A stretch of 64,000 nt of DNA, taken from positions 186,001 to 250,000 of the forward strand of contig CAVPRU010000014.1 in assembly GCA_963707875.1 (NCBI GenBank), given 5' to 3'. How positions within the stretch are numbered: position 1 is the stretch's first letter; the number at the start of each line of letters is the position of its first letter. Made by a program: the position numbers and the translations under genes. This document shows, one piece after another, positions 8,722 through 17,849 of the stretch. This DNA is from SZUA-320 sp963707875 (GTDB lineage: Bacteria > Gemmatimonadota > Gemmatimonadetes > Gemmatimonadales > GWC2-71-9). The notes beneath the pieces were generated by a model. It did no database searches. It saw only the letters and a list, made by a program, of their open reading frames with translations, and was not told where the DNA came from.

Positions 8722-10426
8722 ACCGTCGCTCCAGTTCTTCCCGGGGGAGCTGGACGATCGTGGCCCGGCCATGCACGTCGTGCGGAGGAAGCGCCGTCTG
8801 GAAAAGCCGCTCCAGCAGCCTCCGCATCTCCTCTTCGTGGAGCGAGGTGCCGCCCTTGACCGCCGCCCGGCAGGCGTAGGTCGCGGCAAACCGTTCCAGG
8901 CGATTGGCCCATCCGGCAAACCGGCCGCCGGCCAGATCGGACACCATGTCCCGGAAGCAGGCGCCAGCATCGAACCGGGGATGCGGGGCCGGGACCGCGT
9001 GGAGGACCACGGTGCGGCCCCCGAACGGAGCCACCTCGAACCCGATCCGTTCCAGCACTTCCCGATGCGCTTCGACCACGTCCAGCTCTTCATCGGTCAG
9101 TTCGAAGGTCAGCGGCAGTAACAGGCGCTGGGACGAGGCCTCGACCCCGTTGAGCTGGGCCATGATCATCTCGTACAGGATGCGCTCATGAGCCGCGTGC
9201 TGATCCACCATGACGAGGCCCTCGGGGGCCTCGAAGACGAGGTAGGTGTCGAACAGTTGCCAGACGGGGGCGGCAAACGGCGCCGGGGCGGATTCCACCA
9301 GGGGTTCGACCGGACCGAAGTGGCCGAAGAGATCAGCCGCCAGCTGAGGCGGCTCGCCGGGCCGATCCTCCACTCCGATGGTGCCGCCGGTCGGCATCGG
9401 GCGCCACGACCCGAGCGGCGCGGCAGCAATCAACTCGCCGAGCGTGGCCCGGACCGCCTCTTCGAGGGTTCGCTCCAGTCCGATCCGATCCCGGAACCGG
9501 ACTTCCAGTTTGGCGGGGTGCACGTTGACGTCCACTTCGGAAGGAGCCACCTGGATGTCGAGAAAGGCGCAGGGTCGGTCGCCCGGGTGGATCGCCGATC
9601 GGTAACCTGCCTCGATCGCCCGAACCAGAAACCCGTCCCGGAACGGGCGGCCGTTGACGAGCAACTGGACCCGTCGCCCGGTCGGCCGGGCATCGCCGGG
9701 ACGCTGGACAAACCCCTCGATGGCAAAGGCCCCGGCCGCGTGCGCCACGGGAAGCATGGTGCCCGTCAGGTCGCGTCCCCAGACCGCGGCCAGCCGTTCC
9801 GCGCGGCTCTGGCCCGGGGGGACGTCGAGCCGCAGTTGCTGATCCGCCAGAAACTCGAACCCGACTTCGGGATGGGCGAGCGCCAGGGTTCCGATGATGT
9901 CCCACACGGCGCGGGTTTCACTCCCGACGGAGCGGAGGAATTTCCGGCGGGCAGGCGTGTTGAAGAAGAGCCCTCGAATCGTGATCGTGGTCCCCCGCTG
10001 CCGCACCCCATCGGTTACCTGTTCGACCCGACCGCCGACCACCGCCACCGAGGTCCCGACGTCGCCATCCGACGTGACCATCAGGAAGCGGGACACCGAT
10101 GCCATCGCCGGGAGCGCCTCACCGCGAAAACCGAACGTGGGCACCCCGATCAGGTCAGCCGCCACGGCGATCTTGCTGGTGGCGTGGCGCTCGAGGGCCA
10201 GCACCGCGTCCTCCCGCCCCATCCCGCTGCCGTCGTCGCTCACTTCGATCAGGGTCTTCCCGCCCTGTTCGATCGCCACCCGGACCCGGCTCGCGCCGGC
10301 GTCGATGGCATTCTCCACCAGCTCCTTGACCGCCGAGCCTGGGCGCTCCACCACCTCCCCGGCGGCGATCTGATCAGCAACCGCATCGGCCAGGAGCCGG
10401 ATGCGAGGACCTGCGGAAGCAGTCAT
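8708..10426 (-). CDS. mutL: DNA mismatch repair protein MutL with endonuclease motif
   Basis: Mismatch-repair ATPase that links MutS to strand incision. 572 residues from ATG 10426, which shares ATGA with the BatD stop. The GHKL ATPase region holds ELVENAIDAGAS, SDDGSGM and GFRGEALPAMASVS (residues 30-110). The C-terminal domain contains DQHA-x2-E-x4-E (DQHAAHERILYE near 405), the metal motif of nicking MutL proteins, and ends with a GR-containing motif (VHGRATIVQLP). It is therefore expected to nick DNA itself, as in bacteria lacking MutH. mutS is not in the window. Confidence 0.96.
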   Translation of the reverse strand: MTASAGPRIRLLADAVADQIAAGEVVERPGSAVKELVENAIDAGASRVRVAIEQGGKTLIEVSDDGSGMGREDAVLALERHATSKIAVAADLIGVPTFGFRGEALPAMASVSRFLMVTSDGDVGTSVAVVGGRVEQVTDGVRQRGTTITIRGLFFNTPARRKFLRSVGSETRAVWDIIGTLALAHPEVGFEFLADQQLRLDVPPGQSRAERLAAVWGRDLTGTMLPVAHAAGAFAIEGFVQRPGDARPTGRRVQLLVNGRPFRDGFLVRAIEAGYRSAIHPGDRPCAFLDIQVAPSEVDVNVHPAKLEVRFRDRIGLERTLEEAVRATLGELIAAAPLGSWRPMPTGGTIGVEDRPGEPPQLAADLFGHFGPVEPLVESAPAPFAAPVWQLFDTYLVFEAPEGLVMVDQHAAHERILYEMIMAQLNGVEASSQRLLLPLTFELTDEELDVVEAHREVLERIGFEVAPFGGRTVVLHAVPAPHPRFDAGACFRDMVSDLAGGRFAGWANRLERFAATYACRAAVKGGTSLHEEEMRRLLERLFQTALPPHDVHGRATIVQLPREELERRFGRR

Positions 10427-12648
10427 GCGCCGGAATCTAACCGGGTGGTTTCGGCCAGCGTCTGGGCCGGGGTCCAGCCCACGAGGCCCGAGGGGAGCCG
10501 GATCATCCGCCACCCCGCCCGGGAGCCGATCACCCGGACCACGGCCAATTCCTCAACCTGTCCCGCCGTTTCGGCGAGGCCGAACGGGGCCACCCGCAGA
10601 GTGGCCTGGCGGGTCACCACGGCGATGGGCTGACGATACCACTGCCGCACCCCCCAGGCCCCGAGCGAGAAGACCACAGCCCCGGCAAACGCGACGCCCG
10701 CCAGGCGGCGGCGCGCGAAGCCCAGCAACACCCATCCCGCCCCCCAGCCCAAGAGACCGAGCAGGAGGAGCTCGGTGGCGGTGACCGGGGCCGCCCGTCC
10801 CCATCGCTCGAGATCGGGAGCTCGGAGGGCAATCATCCGCCAGGCCGCGCGAATCGCTGGATCCCGTGGGGCCAGCCGAAGCGCCTGCACCCACGCCGCG
10901 GCCGCCTGGGCGTCCCGTCGCGTCATGAAGGCCTCCGCCCCCAGGTTGTACCAGCGCTGGGCGCTGGGGGCCGCGACCGGCATGGGCGACGGCACCGGCT
11001 GGGACTGGGCATCCGCCGGGGAGGACAGCATCGCGAGCAGCAACAGGGGAAGCAACCGGGCGGGCCACCGGCCCAGCAGGTCGCGGGCTCGACGCTCAAT
11101 CTCGGCCTCGGTCGATTCGCCCCCGGGCCGATACCGGCCCGTCGCATCATCGAGGTACAGGTCGGCCGCCTGACCGCTCAGGTCTTCGGGGGTTCCCGCC
11201 TCCCGGAGGGTTTCGGCGATCCGGTCCGGCCGCCAGCGATGCTCCTCGGGCACCAGCCGATGGACGAGCCGACGGAGCCGGTGGTGCGCCGACCCGGCGG
11301 TGCCCCGGGGGGATGCCCGCCGGCCCGCGCGCCGACGGAACCCGAGGAGCAGGTATCCCACCGGCGGCAGCAGGAAGAGCAGCGCGGGCCAGAACACGCC
11401 CGGAAATCCAAGTCCCGCCGACGCGGCCGGCTCAGTGGTCATCAGCGAGACCGTCCCGCGCCGGTCACCCGAGGCATCCGCGGGCTGAACCGGCAGCACC
11501 ATCGGCTCCGCGATCGCCTCGCCCCATCGGCGCGCCGCCAGGTCGTAGTAGGGATAGCGGACCCGCGGAAGGACCAGACTCCCGGCGGAATCGGCCAGCA
11601 CACTGAAGCGAAAGCGCTTTTCCCCCTGAATGACTCCGCCGGGCTGCCGGATCAGATCCTGGGGGCGGTCCGGATACCCTCGCGCCCCATCGGGCCAGTC
11701 CACCACCGGGGGAGGCCACAGGGCGATGTTCCCGACTCCACTGAGGACCAGGGTCACGAGGATCGGTTCACCGGCCACGGCTGGGTCCGGTGTCAGTTCG
11801 TAACCCAGGGAAAGCCGGGCGCCCGAAGGCCCCCCCAGGAGGCCACCCTCCGGAGGCGGCACCACCGCGATCGTCAGCGGACCGCTCTCGAGCCGATAGG
11901 ACTTCTCCTCGCTGAAGTACTGCCGGCCCTGGGGAACGGCGAAGGCAAGGCCCGCCGGGGGAACGTCGATGCGCCCGGCCGTCAGCGGGAACACCACCTG
12001 GTGGGCGACGTAGAGGTCGTACCAGACACCATCCACCAGTCGGCTGGCACCGATCCCCGCCACCGAGGGCTGTACCGCGTTGAACACGCCGGCGATGGTC
12101 GGCGGACGCAACTCCGGTGGCCGTCGCAACTGCGACAGCAGCTGCCGGGGAAACCAGGCCACGGTGATCAGATCGAGCTGTTCACCGACCACCACGGAAT
12201 CCCCGGAGGCCAGCAGACTCACCGCCACGTCACCCCGGGCCGGAGACCGTGCCCGGTCCAGGACAGCGCTGACCCGCGGGGACAGCACCGGCGTCGCCCG
12301 GCCCCCGGGCGCCGTCACCTCGACCAGCATCTCCGGGGACAGCACCACCTGTCCACCCTGCTCGACCCGGACCCCACCGATCATCCAGCGCCCGACTTGC
12401 ACCGCCCGGAGTTGGAACTCCATGACCAGGGTGACCGGGAGGGCCGGCAGCGAGTCGCGCCGCTCCGCGCGGCCCACCACGAAGAACCCGTTGAAGGTCG
12501 GCAAGAAGGTCCGGACCGGGGCGTTGCCGGCCAGGACCACCCGCACGGTGTAGGTGAGGGCATCGCCCACGGCCAGTCGTTCGCGATCCACTTCGGCGGA
12601 GGCCTGTAGCCCCTGGGTTCCGGCCAGAACCGCCAGTAGCAGGAGCAT
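10423..12648 (-). CDS. batD: BatD-like protein fused to TPR and C-terminal SH3 domain
   Basis: Exported membrane-anchored protein of the Bat (aerotolerance) cluster. The 741 residues start with a signal peptide ending near 16. Residues 17-390 are the BatD beta-sandwich region (DRERLAVGDALTYTVRV, VGNIALWPPP). A helix follows at about 415-440, then a second helix near 535, a TPR-like pair (RWYNLGAEAFMTRRDAQAAAAW) near 560-600, two more helices, and an SH3b-type ending (ATLRVAPFG to GLVGWTPAQTL) near 675-735. This combines what is BatD and BatE in other bacteria. It follows the BatB/C gene by two bases and overlaps mutL. The role in peptide export or stress is inferred from the family. Confidence 0.85.
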   Translation of the reverse strand: MLLLLAVLAGTQGLQASAEVDRERLAVGDALTYTVRVVLAGNAPVRTFLPTFNGFFVVGRAERRDSLPALPVTLVMEFQLRAVQVGRWMIGGVRVEQGGQVVLSPEMLVEVTAPGGRATPVLSPRVSAVLDRARSPARGDVAVSLLASGDSVVVGEQLDLITVAWFPRQLLSQLRRPPELRPPTIAGVFNAVQPSVAGIGASRLVDGVWYDLYVAHQVVFPLTAGRIDVPPAGLAFAVPQGRQYFSEEKSYRLESGPLTIAVVPPPEGGLLGGPSGARLSLGYELTPDPAVAGEPILVTLVLSGVGNIALWPPPVVDWPDGARGYPDRPQDLIRQPGGVIQGEKRFRFSVLADSAGSLVLPRVRYPYYDLAARRWGEAIAEPMVLPVQPADASGDRRGTVSLMTTEPAASAGLGFPGVFWPALLFLLPPVGYLLLGFRRRAGRRASPRGTAGSAHHRLRRLVHRLVPEEHRWRPDRIAETLREAGTPEDLSGQAADLYLDDATGRYRPGGESTEAEIERRARDLLGRWPARLLPLLLLAMLSSPADAQSQPVPSPMPVAAPSAQRWYNLGAEAFMTRRDAQAAAAWVQALRLAPRDPAIRAAWRMIALRAPDLERWGRAAPVTATELLLLGLLGWGAGWVLLGFARRRLAGVAFAGAVVFSLGAWGVRQWYRQPIAVVTRQATLRVAPFGLAETAGQVEELAVVRVIGSRAGWRMIRLPSGLVGWTPAQTLAETTRLDSGA

Positions 12649-12650
12649 GG

Positions 12651-14273
12651 CTACCAGTCCTTCTTCCCGGCCGGGGCCCGCACCTGCTGCTGTCGGGTCA
12701 ACCGGGACCGGGTGGCCAACTCCCCGCGCTCCACCGAGGCCAGGATCGCGTCCGCCTGGGCCTCCGACAGTTCACCCGACGTCGGGGTGGGGGCCTGCCC
12801 TTCGGACGGATCCGGCGGCGGCTGGGGTGACTGGTTCTGCCCTCCGGACGTCGGAGGGACCGGGTCGGGGGCCGCCAACTCGAGGTTCCACTTGGCCTCT
12901 TGCGAGGCCGGGCTCAGCAGCAGCGCCTCCCGAAACCGCTCGGTGGCATTCTGCTCCCGCTCGGGCCGGTCGGTGGAGTCACGCCGAGCCGCAACCAGGT
13001 GGACCAGCCCCAGGTTGTAGAGCGCCTTGAACCGCAATTCGGGGTCGAGCGTCTCGGCGGCTTGAGCCAGCGCCTCCTCAGCCTCAGCCAATCGGCCTGC
13101 GGCCAGCGCGATGGTACCGGCATTGTACCATGCGGTGTCCGGCGCCGTCCCGTTGACGGCCTGCGCCCGGAAGGCGGCCTCGGCCTCCGCCGTTCGTCCT
13201 TGACCGGCGCGACGACCGCCGGCCGACTGGCGCTGCGCATCCACCGGTGGCGACCCGGTGAGGAGGAGCCCCCCCATCCCGATCAACGCCGCTGTCCGAC
13301 GTCCCACCGATTGCAGCAGCAGCGCGAGCATCGCGAGAAGAGCCATGAGCCAGGCAAGCGGGTTAAGGTCCGCCAGCCTCCGTTCCCGGATCGGCCGCCG
13401 GGTGAGGGCGGTCAGGACGTCTCGCACCGCACCCGCCTGGTCGGAGACCTCGGCCTGCACCACCGTGGCATCGAGGGCCCCAGCCATGACCGCGATCAGG
13501 TCATCCCGGCGGCGCGTCTCCACCACCGCGCCCTGATCGTCCCGCTTGTAGTCGATCAGACGACCGGTCATGTCCCTGATGGGAATCCGAGTCGGGGTCT
13601 GGCTCCCGACCGCGACCAGTACCACCCGGACGCCGGTACGGCTGAGTTGTCGGGCCGCGGCCGTGATGCCATCAACCGAATCGTGGGCCTCACCATCCGT
13701 GAAGATCACCAGCACCCGATCGCCGCCCTCCAGCGACGGGCCGAGCACCTGCTCTGCCTGGGTGAGCATCCCTTCCATTTCGGTCCCGCCCGCGGAGGCC
13801 AGGTCCGGATCCATGGCCTCCAGGTACATCGCCGCGGCCGAGTGATCGAGGGTGAGCGGCGTGAGGACGTAGCTCTGCCCGGCAAAGGCAATGACCCCGA
13901 TCCGGTCCCCGGGAAGATCCTGCACCAGACGCCGCGCCTCCGACACGGCCCGCCCGAGGCGATGGGGTTCGGCGTCTTCCGCCAGCATCGACCGGCTGAT
14001 GTCGATCGCCAGGAGCACGTTGAGACCCCGTTCCTCGGCCAGCCGGTCCACTCGACCCCCGCGCGGGCCGGCCACCCCCAGCGCCGCCAGCAGCCCGGCG
14101 ACCACGACGGCGGTAACCCCGAGCGGGCCTGCCCGGCCGGCCTGGGCCCCCAGCTCGGCGGACCAGGAGCGCGCCAACGCGACCCGACGGTGGCGCGCCC
14201 AGTGAGCCGTGGCGCCCAGGAGCAGCGCCACCAGCGGCGCGACCCACAGCAGGATCGGATACTCGAACCTCAT
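12651..14273 (-). CDS. batB: BatB-BatC fusion: membrane VWA domain plus TPR region
   Basis: 540 residues. Two membrane helices (about 8-24, 53-69) are followed by a von Willebrand A domain with a complete MIDAS (DISRS at 92-96, later Thr and the TDGE Asp), then another helix near 310-335. From about 345 on lie TPR-like repeats (DTAWYNAGTIALAAGRLAEAEEAL; KALYNLGLVHLVAARRDS) and a proline/glutamine-rich linker to the C-terminus. BatB and BatC are separate in Bacteroides; here they are one protein. It overlaps batA (ATGA). Substrates unknown. Confidence 0.87.
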   Translation of the reverse strand: MRFEYPILLWVAPLVALLLGATAHWARHRRVALARSWSAELGAQAGRAGPLGVTAVVVAGLLAALGVAGPRGGRVDRLAEERGLNVLLAIDISRSMLAEDAEPHRLGRAVSEARRLVQDLPGDRIGVIAFAGQSYVLTPLTLDHSAAAMYLEAMDPDLASAGGTEMEGMLTQAEQVLGPSLEGGDRVLVIFTDGEAHDSVDGITAAARQLSRTGVRVVLVAVGSQTPTRIPIRDMTGRLIDYKRDDQGAVVETRRRDDLIAVMAGALDATVVQAEVSDQAGAVRDVLTALTRRPIRERRLADLNPLAWLMALLAMLALLLQSVGRRTAALIGMGGLLLTGSPPVDAQRQSAGGRRAGQGRTAEAEAAFRAQAVNGTAPDTAWYNAGTIALAAGRLAEAEEALAQAAETLDPELRFKALYNLGLVHLVAARRDSTDRPEREQNATERFREALLLSPASQEAKWNLELAAPDPVPPTSGGQNQSPQPPPDPSEGQAPTPTSGELSEAQADAILASVERGELATRSRLTRQQQVRAPAGKKDW

Positions 14274-15241
14274 GGGACCCGGACCACCAGGGTAGCCCCG
14301 AGCAGGAGTTCCAGCGCCAGCAGACCCAGGCCGGCGAGCAGAAACGGACGGGTCTGCTGGTCAGCATCGGTCTGAATCCGCTGGGATTGCTCCGATCGTT
14401 CCAGGGCATCGATCTGGCTGAAGATCCGGCTCAGCGCCTCCCCGTCGGTGGCCCGGAAGTAGCGACCGCCGGTGCCCTCGGCGATCTCGGTCAGGAGCGG
14501 CTCGTCAATCCTGACCGGAACCACCTCATAGCGGAGTCCACTGAGTCCGCGGCCGGTCGGAATGCGCGCCTCGCCCTGGGTGCCGACCCCGATGGTATAG
14601 ACCCGAACGCCAAGCGCCTGCGCGGCCCGGGCGGCGGTCCGCGGATCGACCGCCCCCCGGTTGTTCTCCCCATCGGTGAGGAGGAGCACCACCTTGGACC
14701 GATTGGGGATCCGGCGCAGCCGGTTGAGGGCCGTCGCCAGCCCGGTCCCGATCGCCGTTCCGTCTTCGAGCCCTCCCACCCGGAGGTTGCCGATCGACTG
14801 CTCCAGCATCCGATAGTCGAGGGTGAGCGGGACCTGGGTCAGCGCTTCGCCCGCGAAGGTCACCAGTCCGATCCGATCGGCCTGGCGGCCCCTGACAAAC
14901 GCGGTCGCCTGACGCTTGGCCACCTCGAGTCGATTGGACGGGGCGAAATCCTCCGCCAGCATGCTGCTTGACACGTCGATGGCCAGGACGATCGCGATCC
15001 CCTCACCGCGCAGCAGCATCTCCCCCGTCCCGAACTGGGGGCCGGCGGCGGCAAGGGTCCAGAGCGCCAGGGTCGTGGCGCGAAGAGCGGGAGGAATCCT
15101 GGGCCACCAGGACGTGGTCGCCGCGTGGCCAGGGATCGCCACGTCGCTGATCGCCACCGCCACCTGGTGCCGGCGGCGGAACCACAGCCAGAGAGGGATC
15201 GCCAGCAGGAGCAGCAGCATCCAGGGACGGGCCAGGGTCAT
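14270..15241 (-). CDS. batA: BatA-type membrane von Willebrand A protein
   Basis: 323 residues from ATG 15241 (ATGA overlap with the preceding gene; an in-frame extension upstream lacks family sequence). Helices at about 3-20 and 55-70 and a third at 300-320 flank a VWA domain. MIDAS residues are readable: DVSSS near 89-93, a conserved Thr, and TDGENNRG near 187. Family knowledge: BatA forms membrane complexes with BatB and depends on a MoxR ATPase, which lies three genes upstream here. Its exact task in this organism is unknown. Confidence 0.9.
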   Translation of the reverse strand: MTLARPWMLLLLLAIPLWLWFRRRHQVAVAISDVAIPGHAATTSWWPRIPPALRATTLALWTLAAAGPQFGTGEMLLRGEGIAIVLAIDVSSSMLAEDFAPSNRLEVAKRQATAFVRGRQADRIGLVTFAGEALTQVPLTLDYRMLEQSIGNLRVGGLEDGTAIGTGLATALNRLRRIPNRSKVVLLLTDGENNRGAVDPRTAARAAQALGVRVYTIGVGTQGEARIPTGRGLSGLRYEVVPVRIDEPLLTEIAEGTGGRYFRATDGEALSRIFSQIDALERSEQSQRIQTDADQQTRPFLLAGLGLLALELLLGATLVVRVP

Positions 15242-15966
15242 GACCGGTCGCTCCCGATCATCGCCAGCGCCTCCCGCTGCAACCGGGCGACCGCCTCCGG
15301 ATCCCGCTCTCCATATCGTGCCGCGTCCAGCCGGGCCAGCAGCCCCACCCGTTCCGGCGAATCCGGAAGGGCCCGGATCCGGGCTCGCCACTCGTCGAGC
15401 ACCGCGCGTGACTCGCCGGCGGCAAGCCATCGCTCCAACCGTTGCACCATGGGTACCCCAGGATCGCCGGGCGGAGTCAGGACGCGGGGCCCCCGGCGTT
15501 TCCACCACCGATGGAGCGGCAGCAGCCCCAGCCCGGCCACCAGGACCAGCCAGAGGGAGGGCTGGGGACTCCGCTCGAGCCGCTCGATCAGCGCCGCCGC
15601 CGGCTCCGGCGGGATCGAGTCCAGTTCACCGGGCGGCAGGACCGATCCGATCTCCACCCGGGCCACGCTCGCCGGCAGGGTATCGGACCAGCCGTCCGGC
15701 CGAACTACGATCGGTCCCGGCAGTTCCACCCGATGGGCCCCGGGACGCCAGAACACCAGCGGGTACCGCAACACGATTTCATCCCCGCGAAGCACCACCA
15801 CCGGCGCGGCGAGCGGGTCCAGCAGAGCGGACGGCTCGATCGGGCGGGGTCGGATCGTGGCTCCGGCCGGGAGTCGGACGGAGCGTTCAATCCAGACGGT
15901 GTCCCCGACCGTGGGCCCTTGCGGTGCCTGCCGCGGCGCCAGAAGGAGGAGCAGGAGGAGGGTCAT
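15238..15966 (-). CDS. Bat-cluster membrane protein, single-pass, BatD/DUF4381-like position
   Basis: 242 residues from ATG 15966. An N-terminal hydrophobic stretch (MTLLLLLLLAP) acts as signal; the periplasmic part (about 15-140) is beta-rich; one helix at about 143-160 (LWLVLVAGLGLLPLHRWW) is followed by a basic cytoplasmic helical domain. The layout and position between DUF58 and batA match the short membrane proteins found in MoxR-Bat clusters (DUF4381 type), but I see no signature motif. Both ends share ATGA overlaps with neighbours. Confidence 0.75.
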   Translation of the reverse strand: MTLLLLLLLAPRQAPQGPTVGDTVWIERSVRLPAGATIRPRPIEPSALLDPLAAPVVVLRGDEIVLRYPLVFWRPGAHRVELPGPIVVRPDGWSDTLPASVARVEIGSVLPPGELDSIPPEPAAALIERLERSPQPSLWLVLVAGLGLLPLHRWWKRRGPRVLTPPGDPGVPMVQRLERWLAAGESRAVLDEWRARIRALPDSPERVGLLARLDAARYGERDPEAVARLQREALAMIGSDRS

Positions 15967-16847
15967 CTCCCTCTCCGGTGGATCCGCCGAGCGAAGGCCC
16001 GCCGGAGCGGGATCGCATAGTCTCCGGTGGTGGCGATTGGCACATGGTAGGCTCCGGCCGACCGGATGCGATCCGCCCTGGCCCGCTGGCGGCGCTGCCC
16101 GGCGACGGTCCACTTCCTCCGCCGCTTCTCATCGCCGAGGTCCACCAGCACTCGCTGATCCGACTCGGCATCCGCCAGAGTCAGCCACCCCGAGGCAACC
16201 GGCTTCGTGTCGCGGGGATCATCCACCGTGATCGCGAAGACTTCGTGTCGGGTCGCCAACTGGCGGAGCGCCTGGTCCCACTCCGGGGCAATGAAGTCCG
16301 AGAGGATGATCACCACGCTCCGATGCTTGAGCAGACGGGCCGTGTGATGGAGGGCCGCGACCAGATCGGTTCCCTGCCCCGAAGGCCGAAACGCCAACAG
16401 GTCCCGGATCACCCGGAGTGCGTGGCGCCGACCCTTGGCCGGAGGCACCACGTGTTCAATGCGGTCGGAAAAGACCAGAGCGCCGACCCGGTCGTTCTCC
16501 CGGGACGCAGCCAGGGCCAGCACGGCGGCGACCTCGATCTCTCGATCTCCCTTGGCAACCGGGTCACCGACTGCGGTCGAAGCGGAGCGATCCACCACCA
16601 GGAAGAACGTGACTTCCCGTTCTTCGGTGAAGGTCTTGATGTACGGCTCGCCCAGTCGGGCCGAGACGTTCCAGTCGATGGCGCGGTAGTCATCCCCATC
16701 GGCGTAGGCCCGGACCTCGGCGAACTCCATCCCCTGTCCCCGGAAGACCGAGCGGTACTCGCCGGCCAGCAGCGTATCGACCAGGCCCCGGGTCTTCAGG
16801 GCCAGGCGACGGACCTGCCGCAGAATCTCCGGAGGGATCGGGGGCAT
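15963..16847 (-). CDS. DUF58 (VWA-like) protein of the MoxR/Bat cluster
   Basis: 294 residues, soluble. The DUF58 signature is clear: GEYRSVFRGQGMEFAEVRAYADGDD near 29-53 followed by RAIDWNVSARLGEPYIKTF and a VWA-like core (FLVVDRSAST, VIILSDF). DUF58 proteins accompany MoxR ATPases almost everywhere and are thought to be adaptor or client partners. The gene begins 15 bases after moxR and overlaps the next gene by four bases. Confidence 0.92.
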   Translation of the reverse strand: MPPIPPEILRQVRRLALKTRGLVDTLLAGEYRSVFRGQGMEFAEVRAYADGDDYRAIDWNVSARLGEPYIKTFTEEREVTFFLVVDRSASTAVGDPVAKGDREIEVAAVLALAASRENDRVGALVFSDRIEHVVPPAKGRRHALRVIRDLLAFRPSGQGTDLVAALHHTARLLKHRSVVIILSDFIAPEWDQALRQLATRHEVFAITVDDPRDTKPVASGWLTLADAESDQRVLVDLGDEKRRRKWTVAGQRRQRARADRIRSAGAYHVPIATTGDYAIPLRRAFARRIHRRGR

Positions 16848-16862
16848 GGCGGCTGGTGCCCG

Positions 16863-17849
16863 TCAGGGCGTCCGGACCGCGGCTACCACCTTGGCGATGA
16901 TGTGATCGGTGGTGACGTCCTCGGCCTCGGCTTCGAAGGTCAGCACGATTCGGTGGCGCATCACGTCCGGTGCAATGGCCTGGATGTCCTCGGGGATAAC
17001 GAAGGCGCGCCCTCGAAGAAAGGCCAGGGCCCGAGACGCTTGGGCCAGGGCAATGGAGGCGCGGGGCGAGGCCCCGTACGCCACCAGCGGAGCGAGATCA
17101 GCCAGCCCGACGGCCGCCGGAGTCCGGGTTCCCCGCACCAGGTCGACGATGTAGTCCACCAGTCGGGGATCGAGATGGACGCCCCTGGCCTCCTGGCGGG
17201 CGTGCAGAATCGCGGCCGGCGTCAGCCGAGCGACGACCGGAATCGGTTCCCCGCCGCTCATCCGGACCAGAATGTCCTTCTCCTCCTGCCGGCTGGGATA
17301 GTCGACTCGGACCTTGAGGAGGAATCGATCGAGCTGCGCCTCCGGCAGGGGATAGGTCCCTTCGCTCTCGATCGGGTTCTGGGTGGCCAGCACCAGAAAC
17401 GGCGAAGGGAGGGGGTAACTGGTGCCGCTGATCGAGACCTGGCGTTCCTGCATCGCCTCGAGCAGCGCGGATTGGACTTTGGCCGGAGCGCGATTGATCT
17501 CATCGGCCAGGACGATGTTGGCGAAGATCGGGCCCTTCTTGACCCCGAATTCCTGGGTCTTCATGTCGAAGACCATGGTCCCGATGACATCGGCGGGGAG
17601 CAGGTCGGGGGTAAACTGAATCCGCGAGAAGCTGGCGTGGATGATTTCCGCCAGAGTGCGAACCGCCAGCGTCTTGGCCAGCCCCGGCACTCCCTCGAGG
17701 AGGATATGCCCTCCGGTCAGCAGCCCGATGACCAGCCGCTCGACCATGAGCTCCTGCCCGACCACCCGGCGGCCGACTTCGGCCACCGCCTCCCGGATCA
17801 TCCGGATGGCTTCCTCACCGCTGGCGGTCGGGACCTTGGCGGTGGTCAT
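16863..17849 (-). CDS. moxR: MoxR-family AAA+ ATPase
   Basis: 328 residues. Walker A GVPGLAKT near 59-66, Walker B VLADEINRAP near 116, sensor and arginine-finger region ATQNPIESEGTYPLPEAQLDRFL near 157-179, and the C-terminal helical lid with VLTFEAEAE. MoxR ATPases act as chaperones that insert cofactors or assemble membrane VWA complexes; the DUF58, BatA and BatB/C proteins encoded directly downstream are the natural clients. The start shares ATGA with the rluB stop. Confidence 0.95.
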   Translation of the reverse strand: MTTAKVPTASGEEAIRMIREAVAEVGRRVVGQELMVERLVIGLLTGGHILLEGVPGLAKTLAVRTLAEIIHASFSRIQFTPDLLPADVIGTMVFDMKTQEFGVKKGPIFANIVLADEINRAPAKVQSALLEAMQERQVSISGTSYPLPSPFLVLATQNPIESEGTYPLPEAQLDRFLLKVRVDYPSRQEEKDILVRMSGGEPIPVVARLTPAAILHARQEARGVHLDPRLVDYIVDLVRGTRTPAAVGLADLAPLVAYGASPRASIALAQASRALAFLRGRAFVIPEDIQAIAPDVMRHRIVLTFEAEAEDVTTDHIIAKVVAAVRTP

